A stretch of 64,000 nt of DNA. Source: Romanomermis culicivorax. Taxonomy: Eukaryota > Nematoda > Enoplea > Mermithida > Mermithidae. Shown here piece by piece: positions 13,601 to 22,114 of this stretch (position 1 is its first letter; the number at the start of each line of letters is the position of its first letter). The notes beneath the pieces were generated by a model. It searched no databases, was not told where the DNA came from, and worked only from the letters and a program-made list of their open reading frames with translations. The position numbers were made by a program, and so were the translations under genes. The stretch spans positions 310,001-374,000 of the forward strand of contig CAWUHX010000273.1 of the NCBI GenBank assembly GCA_963922205.1. Direction: 5' to 3'.

Positions 13601-16600
13601 ACGTTTCCGGAAGTGGAAATCCAAAAAGTTTTTCGGCGCTCTGCCGGACTGAAAAATGAATAAAATTAATTCTGATCGGAAATACAAAAATGTTAATAGC
13701 GGATATATTCATGAGGACTCTATCGTTAATATGCCTTCTCTGCTTCTGTAGAACATCAATATATTCTTCATTAGCTCATTCAATCTAACCAGAATTTTCT
13801 CATTGTTTCCTCATTTTTGCAGGTTTCTGAATCCAAAAACATCAAAATACTTGGGGTATGCTCCTAAAATACAAAGAAAAGCATCCGTAGCTTAACGTTT
13901 TTAAGAAGTGGAAAATTTTTGGAAAATGAACAAAATTCGGGTTCGGTTCTCATGTGGAAAAAATCTTCGAGGAAAAAACGTTGATTATAAGATACTAGAG
14001 ATGGGACGAATCCAGTAGTTAGTTTCCGAATCCAAATCCAATAAATTAGTAAGTACCGAATCTTTATTTAGGATTCAGGCGAATCCGAATCCTACATTAA
14101 TTTTTGCCAAATCAAACGTGCATCATTTATTAACGACTTTTTGTGTAGGTTAATGTAATTATTTTACTTTAACATATTTATTTTATAGAAGCAAATTTTC
14201 TCTCCTCCTAGCAGACTATTAAGGGTTGGCCACCTTTTTTTTGTCATTGAGGGGCCTGGGCCTTCAAAAGTTTGGAAATGTCTCCTAAAATTTTAGGCCT
14301 CGGAGCCATTTTGGCTCCTAAGATTTTGACTTATTGATTTATATAATAGTGAATTGTAGTTATATTCATTCAATTTTAGATTTGAAGTAAGTGTTTTACA
14401 GGCTCTGAAATCATAAGACATCAAAAATGTTCTGGCGCTCCGCGCTGGATCTAATCATACAATTTTTCAAATTAGTCTATTCACTGTTTTTCTACGAATC
14501 AGACTTTCTGGGAAGAAAATTCTCGACAAACAGAAAAAATAATGGGGGTTCGACATCGAAAAGATGAATTTTGGTGCATTTAACAGCAAAATCTTAATTT
14601 TTCCATTTTTTGTAACTATTATTTCAAGTATGGAGCCGAGTTCGAATTCATGATCATAATGGAGGTGACTTCCATAAATTTCAAGTTTAATTTGTATTTT
14701 TCAAACTAAGTATAAACATATTTTGTAGTTTGTAAAATGATATATACACGTTTTCGAACCTTGTATGTTTATCGAATAAGTTATACTGTAATTGGTTTTC
14801 CATCATTTTGGAGTGTCAAAATCTGAAAAAAATTTCTTTGCGTATCACCGGTAAGAAACAACAGAACAATAAGAACAGAAGCTGCTTTTTCAAAACCCTA
14901 TACAGTACGGGACAAATGGATCGCAACACTCGCTTCAAACAGCGATAGCCACTTTTTCGTTTTACGGGGAAAATGGGGGAGCAACTTTCTTCGACGAGCG
15001 ACGATTAGCGACAGCTACAATGAACATGATATTGTGCGCCTAGAACGAAAACCAAGGTAAGATACAGTGGGAATGTGCAATAGAACAATTTGTTGTCTAT
15101 AGTAGATTGTAGGAAATCTTGAAGTTGATTTTGAATTTTAAATTGAAAAATGTTGAATGATAAACTGAAAAAAATTTTCAACGGTTTAATATTTACGTTT
15201 TTTCGGGACAGAAAAATTGGTATCTTTGCCACAGCACAATTTTTTGACTAAAAGTTACGTGACTTCAAACTTGAAAATTCAAATTTTTTCCTCAATTTTT
15301 CTGAATTAGCGGGTCTACGAACACGAGAAGGCTTTAAAAAGTTCAAAAACACTTAAAAAGCGTCAATGAGCATTTATATTTAAAAGCGACTGGGAAAAAA
15401 TGGTGGGGGGGAATGTTTGACCCATTCTTCATTGCATACCTGTAATTAAGGGGTTGGGGGGAGACCCCCCCCAGTTTGGAAAAAATAGGCAAAAAGGTGT
15501 CTGTTTTTGGCTTTTTTGGGGAAAATTTCGACTTTTTTCGACCCCTCCCCCAAAATATCGGATTTACCTCCCCCCAACTGGTCGGACCTCTTACACGTAT
15601 GCTTCATTGGGGAAAAGACCGGCGGGGAAAAACCGTGACTCATGTTTCTTGCATCATATAAACAATTTTTTCACAAAAATGTGTCGATTGCTAAAAACGC
15701 TCATATGTTTCTGTGAGTTTTCAAATTTTCTTTGTGCCAAAACATACACTACTCTTGCTGGACACTGGGCTTCTCTTGAAAAATAAAAAAGCATGTTGTA
15801 AAATCTTACGGCATGCAAGTGCGGATTTAGGGGGAGCGGAGGCCAACCGCTCCCTTAACTTTTGAAATATGATTTTTTTCTGTATACCTATAGGCAAATT
15901 TGAAAATTTTTTGAATTATTTTTCGAAAAATACTTAATTTTGGGCACCGCCCCCCCCGCCTTGAAAAATTTTCTGGATCCACCACTGACGGCATGTTACA
16001 GTGAATATGGATAATTTAAAGACAACTATATACATGATAATTCCTTTTGGCAATGCAAAATGTTAATCTGTTTCAATTAGAAAGAAGGTTTTTGTTAGAA
16101 TTTGAAAAAGTGTTGAAAATAGTTACAATGTTACATATTCAAAAGCAAGATTTTGGGCGATTATGTGCATGCATATTATTTGTAAGTTTCTCTCTATGTG
16201 TTTTTCCCTCAGTTTGGGGATTTTCTCAAAGAAACAATGTGGCAATCATTTGCTCGTAGAAAAAAAATGATTTTTCTCTGGTGTAAATTCTATTTTTCTA
16301 CTTTTTCATTTTTTCCCCTAAGTGATTGCAATATTCCTGTGCATATTTAGGAGAGGCCCTGCCTTCATGAGGTTATAATCTATGCACGTGGCTGTTTTCC
16401 TTTGGAAAATAAAGTAGTAGAGAAATAGTGGGTCCTAGGGAACTTTCGGGTGGACAATTGGAATGTAGAAAGAGATCTGTTGTTCTTTGGATACAAAAAG
16501 AGAAAACTATCGTAGAGGGCAGTCGCACTGCATTAATTTTTCAGCCCATTCCCACTACTATTTCTCTACTGGTTTAGTTTCCAAAGGAAAACAGCCGTGC

Positions 16601-19600
16601 ACATAAATTATGCCCTCATAAAAGTATGACCTCTCGTAAATATGTACAGGAATATCGCATGCACCTTTGGTAATAAACGAAAGGGAGAAAAATAGAATCG
16701 ACACCGGAGAAAAATCCTCCATTTTTCCATGAGCGAGAAATTGCCATATTGTTCTTTGAGAAAATCCCTAAACTAAGCCCTAAACTGGGAGAGAAACACC
16801 AAGAGAAGCTTACAAATAATATGCATGCACATTATCGCCCAAAAACTTGCTGTTCAACGTGTAAAATTGAAACTATTTTCAAATTTTAATAAAGCCAACT
16901 TCCTAATTGAAAAAGATTAAAATTTTCCATTGTCAAAGGAACAAAAACTATCATGTATTTACTTGTCTTTAAATTAAGCATATTTACTGTAACATGCCGT
17001 AACATTTTACAACATGCTGTTTTATTTTTCCAGAGTAGCCTGGTGTCCAATACGGCTAGTGTCTGTTTTGGCACGAAAAATTTGAAAAATCACAAAAAAA
17101 TTTGCGCGTTTCTGGCAATCGACACATTTCTGTGAAAAAGACGTTTATGATATGTTGCAAAAAACTTAAACTCACTGTTTTTTCCCTGCCGGTCTTTTCC
17201 GCAAATGGGGAAAGGGGTCAAAAAAATTTTACATTGTCCCCAAGTCGTTCTTTCGGTCAAAAATGCTCATAGATGCTTTCTTTGAGTGTTTTTGAGCCTC
17301 TTCAAACCTCTTCGTGTTTTTAGACCCGTTTATTCACGAAAATTGAGGAAAAAATGTAAATTTTCTAGATTGAAGTCATGTAAATTTTTAGTCAAAAAAT
17401 GTGGCAAAAATATCAATTTTTCTGTCCGAAAAAACGTAAATATAAAATCCATTAAAAAACATTTTTCAGTTTATCGTTCAACATTTTTTAATTTAAATTT
17501 TAAATCCATTTCAAGACTTCCTATAATCTACTATAGACAATAAATTGCAGTGGCGGACACAGGGGACGGGGGGGGGGGCGGACGCCCGACCCTAAATCGT
17601 GTTCTAAAAATGAAAATTATCATGGTCATGGCTCAAAGGGAATTCAAAACAAGAAAGATGCGTTTTGGTGAACTTCAGAAAGTCAATAAGTATAATTCTC
17701 TGATCGACTCGATTATTTGATATTTTTTATTGTTGTCTCTGTTCTTTTTAAATTAGAAAAATCGTCTGTACGTCGATGCAAATAATTTAAGAAAAATATA
17801 AAAAATGCAAAAAAATTCCTGCTTCGGCCACTGAAAAACTTCTATTGTACATTCCTACAGTATCTTACCTTGACTTTCGTCCTAGGCGCACAATATTATG
17901 TTCGTTGCACCACATCCCTTTGTTCTTTGTTTCGTCGCACGCGCCTGTTGGACATCATAAATCATTTGTCAACGCATACGTACAGAATATCTTGTTTTTT
18001 TGCATACAAAATTTTTTGCACAAGGATTTCTAGGTCGATCTTTGTACATGTAGAAAGAAGCCTGTAACTGAAAACGCTGTTTGGAAATCAAATTTTGAAC
18101 AGTAATTTTTTAAAACTCGTATCAACTGATTGAATGTCTATATAATTTAATTATACAGCATATTCTACAGTGTGCTACAAGCCCATTTTTTGATATTCTT
18201 CAATTAAAAATTTTTGGCTCCCAAAATTTTAATTTGGCCCTTAAAATTTCAGGCCTAGGAGAGCCAGTAATATATAGGTTTTATTTCTTTGTGAGATTTC
18301 TTTCCCTGTTTGGATGGGATGAATCAAGTTCTAGTGATGTCAACTGTGATGCCCTGTTCGGCGTGACTATTCTCCATTTGTCCTTAACTGGGGGTGAGAT
18401 ATAGGGGGCCAGCTCGAATGAGATGAATAGAGTTATAATTTTTCGGCTAATCTAACATTTTTCAGTGAATTCAGGGAACTCAAATTCGCGCGCCTGCCAT
18501 CCACTGCCCACATTCGCTTTGATGATCAATTAATAGTGTATTCCTACTTCAGATATATAATTAATCCTTAATATGTGAATATGGCCACCACTGGTGGCCC
18601 ACCAGTAATATATGGAGGTTTTTCGAAAAAGTACTGCCACTGATAATTTTCAAATATTAGTTGATTGTTTTGTTGCGAGTCGAATGAGATTGAAAGTCAG
18701 CTTCACCAACATTACCTCAAATTAAGAATGGATTTGAATTCAGTCTAAAATTTTGGGAAAGACTACCGAATCCGAATCTGGAAAATCAGTGAAGTCGAAT
18801 CCGAATCCAGAAAGAAAGGCTGTATCCGCGATTCGTCCCATCCCTATAAGATACATAATCATTCTATCTATGGCACAATCAACATTGACAGCATTGTTTA
18901 AAAAGAAAAGTTCTTCAAAAGTACCGTTTTAACGTTACCATAGTAGCGCTCCGCGCTAATGATCGAAATTTTTCATTAGCGTGGCCGATGTTTTATTAGC
19001 GCCGCGCTAAAATAAAAGTGTATACGTTATATGTTATTTTCTTGAACTACAATATCTCAGGAAGTATTGTTGAGATGGATTATTGATTTTTCATTATGAA
19101 ACTCATATCTGAACTGAATAGCAGGGTTTTTAGCACAGTGCTAATGGAACCAGAGCTCTGGTAATGAAAATTTTTGGACGTTAGCATGCATGCTAATGAC
19201 TGAAAGGGGGAAATTGTGGAAAAAAGTTAAGAATATCAACAAATTGTAGTGAAAAATAAATAATCGTCGTTTTCACAAATAACAACATCGTCATTCTCTT
19301 AGTCACTTTTGCGTAGTGAATGACTTTGGCTCGAATCTGAATTCGCTTGGACTTAAACCTCTTGGATACTGTTTGGTTGATTTGAAAGCAGATGTTTTGA
19401 CATATGCCGAAGTTTAGACAAATCAGTAATAGTGAGTAGAAAATATAATTGTACGTTTTCTGGAGAAATCAATCGAGTACCAATATTGAAGTTGAAGTGC
19501 AATTCCAGATACAATGAAAAGATGTAAACGTTTATCGGAACAGATATCGACTTTGGCGATTCCGAAAAGCATTATTGCCGAACTAACTACTGAATATTAA

Positions 19601-20559
19601 CTTGTCGGTCAAATAATCAAGTGCATAATGTAGAAATGAGCTGATTTAAACCAATAACAAGGGGGATTTCATGAGTTACTACAATAAAAGCATGTTATCA
19701 GAATTGAAAAACTTGTACATTAGTTTGACACCAACGAAGTAACATTTGTCAACAGTGCTAACTGTGCTAATGAAATATTTTCTCATTAGCGCGAATGCTA
19801 ATGGACGCGTGCTAAAAACACTGCTGAATAGTATATAACACTTATATAATTTGAACCCTTTTGTTGTTGAAACATCGTCTAATAATACCCTTTACTTCTT
19901 TTTTGAAAACTGAAAATATCCGAATAATTTTTCGCATCCGGATATCCGTTTTTTGAAATATCCGGCGCGCATCACTGTTCTCAAATAGGATAGTTTAGTC
20001 AACTGAATTTCTGCAGTTGGAGGTTCCTCCACGGTTGGATTGTTTTACTTTTTTGGCTCTTAACTTCACATTCTAGGCGAAAGATCAAGCTGCTGGTTTA
20101 GAAATCGATGGTTATCGCTTACGTACCGATTTTTCTCTAACTCAGCGACCACATACTCCTACGCCCGGAATATATATGGGAAAACCGATCGAGTAAGGCG
20201 CTTTCGAGAATGGAACTTATCTCTTATTCTTTAACATCAAGAATTTTTCCCCTACTTATCCAATATTTTCGCAAATAGCATGATTTTCAAATGCTCAAAC
20301 GAAAATAGTTATTTTCCATAAACTGCCTTTTCCTCAACTGCGCGATTGGATGACCAACAATCGTTAACACCTGTTTTCAGTTTTAAACAGTTTGTTCTTC
20401 TTCACGAACAAAATAAGGATTATAACTTATTGCTTCTAGGAATGAGGCAGAATTTGTATTTCCTGATGTTTGGTTTTTAGGCGCAGTTACGGAGGTGGCC
20501 GCTATGGCCGTTCTCCCAGCCCTTATCGTCGGAGATCGCGTTCACGATCTTACTCTTAA
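1432..20559 (+). CDS. tra2: Transformer-2 homolog, SR-like splicing regulator, 8 exons
   Basis: A nuclear RNA-binding protein that, in the Tra2 family, binds purine-rich exonic enhancers and steers alternative splicing. Exons: 1432-1443, 1501-1634, 11414-11581, 11718-11814, 12410-12538, 12604-12663, 20077-20192, 20481-20559. All junctions are GT-AG and phases agree, giving 795 nt and 264 residues. Residues about 35-137 form an Arg/Ser-rich RS1. An RRM follows with RNP2 (LGVFGM, about 146-151) and RNP1 (RGFGFIYF, about 185-192). The Tra2-specific linker [12 protein letters not shown] is at about 224-235. A short RS2 ends RSRSRSYS. The RS1-RRM-linker-RS2 order and the linker distinguish it from other SR proteins. 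RS2 is shorter than in vertebrates. Introns 2 (9.8 kb) and 6 (7.4 kb) are inflated by transposons. The start is the first ATG before a clean donor; an upstream exon is possible. Confidence 0.92.
2049..3396. mobile_element. hAT-like non-autonomous element in tra2 intron 2
   Basis: The ends are CAGGGTTGGCAA and its inverse TTGCCAACCCTG (12-bp perfect TIR). They are flanked by a perfect 8-bp duplication CTTTCGAC (2041-2048, 3397-3404), the hAT hallmark. The subterminal DNA has T/A runs of the form GGTTTTTTAGTGG. No transposase is seen; the 115-codon ORF inside (2264-2611) matches nothing I know. Confidence 0.85.
3405..4007. repeat. Intron repeat fragments, including left part of a split E-family repeat
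   Basis: Positions 3430-3690 hold a G-rich block with GTCGAAAAAGTCGAAATTTTTCC, also found in inverse or partial form at 1700-1850 and 15435-15600. From about 3960 to 4007 the sequence TTCCGGCGTCGAACGCC starts an E-family repeat that resumes at 7617 after the insertion at 4008-7616. Confidence 0.55.
4385..4614. mobile_element. Small hAT-type MITE, family R
   Basis: It begins CAGACACACACCGCAAG and ends TATGTGCATGTATG. It aligns by eye with the copies at 8311-8499 and 10134-10380. The flanks GCTAGGAT and GCAAGAAT match at 6 of 8 positions, a worn 8-bp duplication. Confidence 0.6.
5160..5760 (+). repeat. E-family repeat copy
   Basis: It contains CGCTCGGCGCCGG and GGCGCGAAGCGCC cores about 0.5 kb apart. 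The part at 5540-5720 aligns in inverse orientation with 31137-31330 (shared motifs GAAGGTAGACATG and AAAATGCATCTTTTCTGTATCC). Confidence 0.6.
5830..6050 (+). repeat. Partial family R copy
   Basis: AAAGTTCTGCAAGCCTGTTTTTCATAC and the end CTACATGTATG align with the R elements. The left terminus is unclear and I see no target duplication. Confidence 0.45.
6340..6777. mobile_element. MITE, family M, with 8-bp target duplication
   Basis: It begins CATACATGTAAGG and ends AATTACATGTATG, an inverted pair. The flanks are an exact 8-bp duplication GCATACAG (6332-6339, 6778-6785). The target is an E-family repeat whose GGCGCC core resumes right after the element. Confidence 0.75.
7617..8235 (+). repeat. 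E-family repeat, right part (E1)
   Basis: It includes the palindromic core CAGCGCGAAGCGCCGG near 7698 and a second GGCGCCAGGCGCC near 8065. The whole stretch aligns in inverse orientation with about 13015-13640 on the far side of exons 3-6. Confidence 0.7.
8311..8499. mobile_element. Small hAT-type MITE, family R
   Basis: It begins CGGACATGCACGGCAAG and ends TATGTGCATCTATATG. It is flanked by an exact 8-bp direct repeat TTTGTTAT (8303-8310, 8500-8507). At 189 bp it has no coding capacity. Confidence 0.75.
8749..9209. mobile_element. hAT-like MITE with 8-bp target duplication
   Basis: It starts CAGTTTTTTTGTACT and ends AGTACAAAAAACACTG. Several copies of TTTGTACTGGTACAAACG lie near both ends. 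The flanks are an exact duplication TTTGGAGA (8741-8748, 9210-9217). Length is 461 bp with no real ORF. Confidence 0.85.
9210..10070. other. Intron 2 sequence with E-family remnants, no gene
   Basis: A degenerate E core is visible near 9650-9670 (CCAGCACGAATCGCCG). The rest is AT-rich and unassigned. Confidence 0.4.
10071..11112. mobile_element. hAT-like element, family C (copy 1)
   Basis: It is bounded by TAGGGATGGGACGAATCC and the inverse GAATTCGTCCCATCCCTA. It has GGATTCG-rich subterminal regions and aligns inversely with the outer parts of the 13996-18846 copy. The 8-bp flanks TCCTATAG and ATGACTAG do not match, so the duplication has decayed or one flank was replaced. A family R MITE sits inside. 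Confidence 0.7.
10134..10380. mobile_element. Small hAT-type MITE, family R
   Basis: It begins CAGACATGCACGGCAAC and ends TATGTGCATGTATG. The flanks are an exact 8-bp duplication ATTCGGAT (10126-10133, 10381-10388). It is inserted in the family C element, so it is younger. Confidence 0.8.
11414..11814 (+). CDS. tra2: tra2 exons 3-4 (RS1 domain)
   Basis: Exon 3 (11414-11581) and exon 4 (11718-11814) encode dense RS/SR dipeptides such as [17 protein letters not shown]. The acceptors are CAATTGCAG and CTTTACAG, and the donors GTAATG and GTAAAT. Both phases fit their neighbours. Confidence 0.9.
12410..12663 (+). CDS. tra2: tra2 exons 5-6 (RRM core)
   Basis: Exon 5 (12410-12538) holds RNP2 and the first helix, with [20 protein letters not shown] visible. 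Exon 6 (12604-12663) holds RNP1 RGFGFIYF. The intron between them is 65 bp and both exons start in phase 0. The short intron contrasts with the 7.4-kb one that follows. Confidence 0.92.
13015..13650 (-). repeat. E-family repeat in inverse orientation (E2)
   Basis: It aligns as reverse complement with 7617-8235 over most of its length. Shared motifs include GAACCTTCACAAC, CAGCGCGAAGCGCCGG and AATAATGATTATTATACGC. The copy is uninterrupted across the site where the element at 4008-7616 entered its partner. Confidence 0.7.
15435..15601. mobile_element. MITE, family M, in left palindrome arm
   Basis: It begins CATACCTGTAA and ends TTACACGTATG. The flanks are an exact 8-bp duplication CTTCATTG (15427-15434, 15602-15609). 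It is absent from the opposite arm, which serves as an empty site. Confidence 0.8.
15816..15987. mobile_element. 172-bp hAT-like MITE in left palindrome arm
   Basis: It begins CAAGTGCGGATTTAGG and ends GGATCCACCACTG. The flanks are an exact 8-bp duplication ACGGCATG (15808-15815, 15988-15995). The opposite arm lacks it. Confidence 0.8.
17548..17839. mobile_element. hAT-like MITE in right palindrome arm
   Basis: It begins CAGTGGCGGACACAGG and ends near CTTCGGCCACTG (inverted CAGTGGC). The left arm reads through this point without it. The flanking duplication is worn. Confidence 0.6.
19122..19823. mobile_element. hAT-like element, family B (copy 1, intact)
   Basis: It begins CAGGGTTTTTAGCACAGTG and ends GTGCTAAAAACACTG. 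The flanks are an exact 8-bp duplication CTGAATAG (19114-19121, 19824-19831). ATTAGC motifs cluster at both ends. Length is 702 bp and it is non-coding. Confidence 0.88.
20077..20559 (+). CDS. tra2: tra2 exons 7-8 (RRM end, linker, RS2, stop)
   Basis: Exon 7 (20077-20192) finishes the RRM and carries the [10 protein letters not shown] linker. Exon 8 (20481-20559) carries [20 protein letters not shown] and ends in TAA. The acceptors are TTCTAG and TTTTTAG. Confidence 0.92.
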
Positions 20560-20740
20560 AAACTGGACTCTATTCAATTTGATGTCAACGATTTGGTGAG
20601 TTTATACCGTCGTGCTCGAACATGTTTTGATTCCACCGTAATTTTGCGTCGTGTTAACGCGTACGGAATTTACCGACTGAATTTGTAAGATTTTGCGACT
20701 TCTGTTTTTTGTGTTCCGTTCTTTTATGCCATTGCCGCTG

Positions 20741-20746
20741 AATAAA
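20741..20746 (+). terminator. tra2 poly(A) signal AATAAA
   Basis: A canonical AATAAA about 180 bp after the tra2 stop, in otherwise non-coding sequence. It implies a short 3' UTR that ends before the MITE at 20823. Confidence 0.6.
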
Positions 20747-20822
20747 ATCGAATGCAAAGTCAGTTCTTTTCGAATGCGACCTTTCTGAGCAAAAAGTATG
20801 TTCGGCGGAATTCGGTGATATA

Positions 20823-21180
20823 CACTACCAGGCGAAACTAACCCTCAAAAATTCGCGTCCGGAACGCGTCTTTTTCGGCAGCACAAAGAAAACTTTCATC
20901 TTGGTAATTGACATTCATGCAATAACTGTCAATCATAGTTTTTTCATAATGTGTAGTGGATATGCACTTTGTTTTGACCTACAGTATGACAACAGTTGAC
21001 CTTTCGTTTATGTCTGGTAAATAATGTGTGCTTTCTATAGGGAGGTAAGAAGGAAGCATCAGCAAAATTCTTTGGCTTTGTGTGACACAAGCACATGGCC
21101 TGTCAATTTTATCGTCGGTACAGTGTGCTTTTCGCGTCCCAGACGCGACCGGCATAGACAGTTAGTTTCGCCTGGTAGTG
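20823..21180. mobile_element. TA-flanked MITE (Tc1/mariner-like) downstream of tra2
   Basis: A perfect 20-bp TIR, CACTACCAGGCGAAACTAAC and its inverse at 21161-21180, is flanked by TA on both sides. Length is 358 bp with no transposase. The family call rests on the TA target only. Confidence 0.7.
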
Positions 21181-21622
21181 TATCGCGTGTGGTGTGTCCC
21201 CAATACGGCGAAGCCCGCAACAGCGGGACTCAATACGACGAGTACTAAAAATTTATGTGCATTATGGGTCATTTATACTTGCATTTTTTAACGGAACCGA
21301 TCGCCAACAGCTTGAAACGTTCAGCCAGAAAATCAACTTTTGACAGGCTGTCCACCGTACCTGGAAAAGTCAGAGAATTTCAGAATGCACCTGAAAAACC
21401 TGGAAAAGTCAGGGAATTTCAGAATATTTCAACAGTTTTCGAGCATCTTGAATTACACCGTTTTCAAAGACTTTCCTCGAACTTTAATCTATTTTCTGAT
21501 AATTAATCGAAACACTACTAAATCGGCATAGTTTTTGTTTAAGCATTTTACAAGCTATGGCTTGTAGAATTTTAGTCCAACAAGCCAAAATATCTTGTCA
21601 GAATTTTTTGAGTCATGTGTTT

Positions 21623-22099
21623 TGTCACGACCTGTGACGCAGGTTCTTTCTAGTGAATACTATGCCTCAAGCAGAAAACGCAAAAAGTACACAACAACTT
21701 ATAGCAACCCTGTTGCTATATAGCCCAAAATAAGACAAAGACTTACTTGCAAGAAAAAATGTATCTTTTATTGTAAAGATAAAAGTAAAACTTGAAATTA
21801 AATAAAACTAAAATTGAATGAATGAAAATTATAACAAAACTACAATGATCATGCATATCGTATCGCGCCATATATATATGAAGCAAAATAAGATAAGAAC
21901 ATAGCACGACAAGTTGGGGTCGAAATACGAGCCTAGTACAAATGAGTTTTGGTCAAAATATGGCGGGTCATTACTGATAAGCAATGGTCAAAATATTTAC
22001 GAAAGCATAAATGGACTTTGTGGGTCGTAAACAAGTTTTGCATCAATCACTAAATGATTTACATATAAGAATCAAAGGTAACTTGTGTGGCACTTGACA
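21623..22099 (-). repeat. 3' LTR of retroelement 1
   Basis: 477 bp, bounded by TGTCACGACC and GGCACTTGACA in + orientation. It is nearly identical to 30661-31136. Confidence 0.93.
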
Positions 22100-22110
22100 C
22101 GTCCCCTCTT
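22100..22110 (-). promoter_or_regulatory. Polypurine tract of retroelement 1
   Basis: The minus strand AAGAGGGGACG abuts the 3' LTR, in the expected place for plus-strand priming. Confidence 0.7.
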
Positions 22111-22114
22111 AGCT

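Larger units (their letters stand above)
14985..17955. repeat. Long inverted repeat (about 3-kb palindrome) in tra2 intron 6
   Basis: The left arm (about 14985-16436) and right arm (about 16549-17955) are reverse complements along nearly their whole length. Matched pairs include GCGCACAATATTATG/CATGATATTGTGCGC, TCTATAGTAGATTG/CAATCTACTATAGA and AATATGCATGCACATTATCG/CGATTATGTGCATGCATATT. The centre spacer is about 110 bp. Three small insertions (15435-15601, 15816-15987, 17548-17839) are each present in one arm only. Confidence 0.8.
13996..18846. mobile_element. hAT-like element, family C (copy 2, interrupted)
   Basis: It begins TAGAGATGGGACGAATCC and ends GATTCGTCCCATCCCTA. The flanks are an exact 8-bp duplication TAAGATAC (13988-13995, 18847-18854). 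The outer 230 bp on each side align with the copy at 10071-11112. The middle, about 14226-18600, is foreign and holds the large palindrome. Confidence 0.85.
12820..19021. mobile_element. hAT-like element, family B (copy 2, interrupted)
   Basis: The left end AGTGTTTTTCAGCGGCACAC with ATTAGCGG motifs pairs with a right end rich in TTAGCGCCGCGCTAAAAT. The ATTAGC motifs match the intact copy at 19122-19823. The flanks ATATGTTT and ATACGTTA match at 6 of 8. The boundaries are approximate. Confidence 0.5.
12682..19977. mobile_element. hAT-like element filling tra2 intron 6 (family A, outer layer)
   Basis: The left end TAGTGATGTGCTCCAG and inverted right end CAGTGATGCGCGCCGG are followed by matching ATATCCGGATATCC-type subterminal sequence. 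The 8-bp flanks TTCTAAAA and TTCTCAAA match at 7 of 8. Without the element, the intron between exons 6 and 7 would be about 109 bp. Later insertions nest inside: B2, C2, the palindrome and B1. No transposase was found. Confidence 0.75.

Noticed and set aside
15005..17543. Mirror ORFs 15005-15232 (-) and 17286-17543 (+) with similar peptides
   Set aside because: They are the two arms of the palindrome; similarity comes from the inverted repeat, not from a gene pair.
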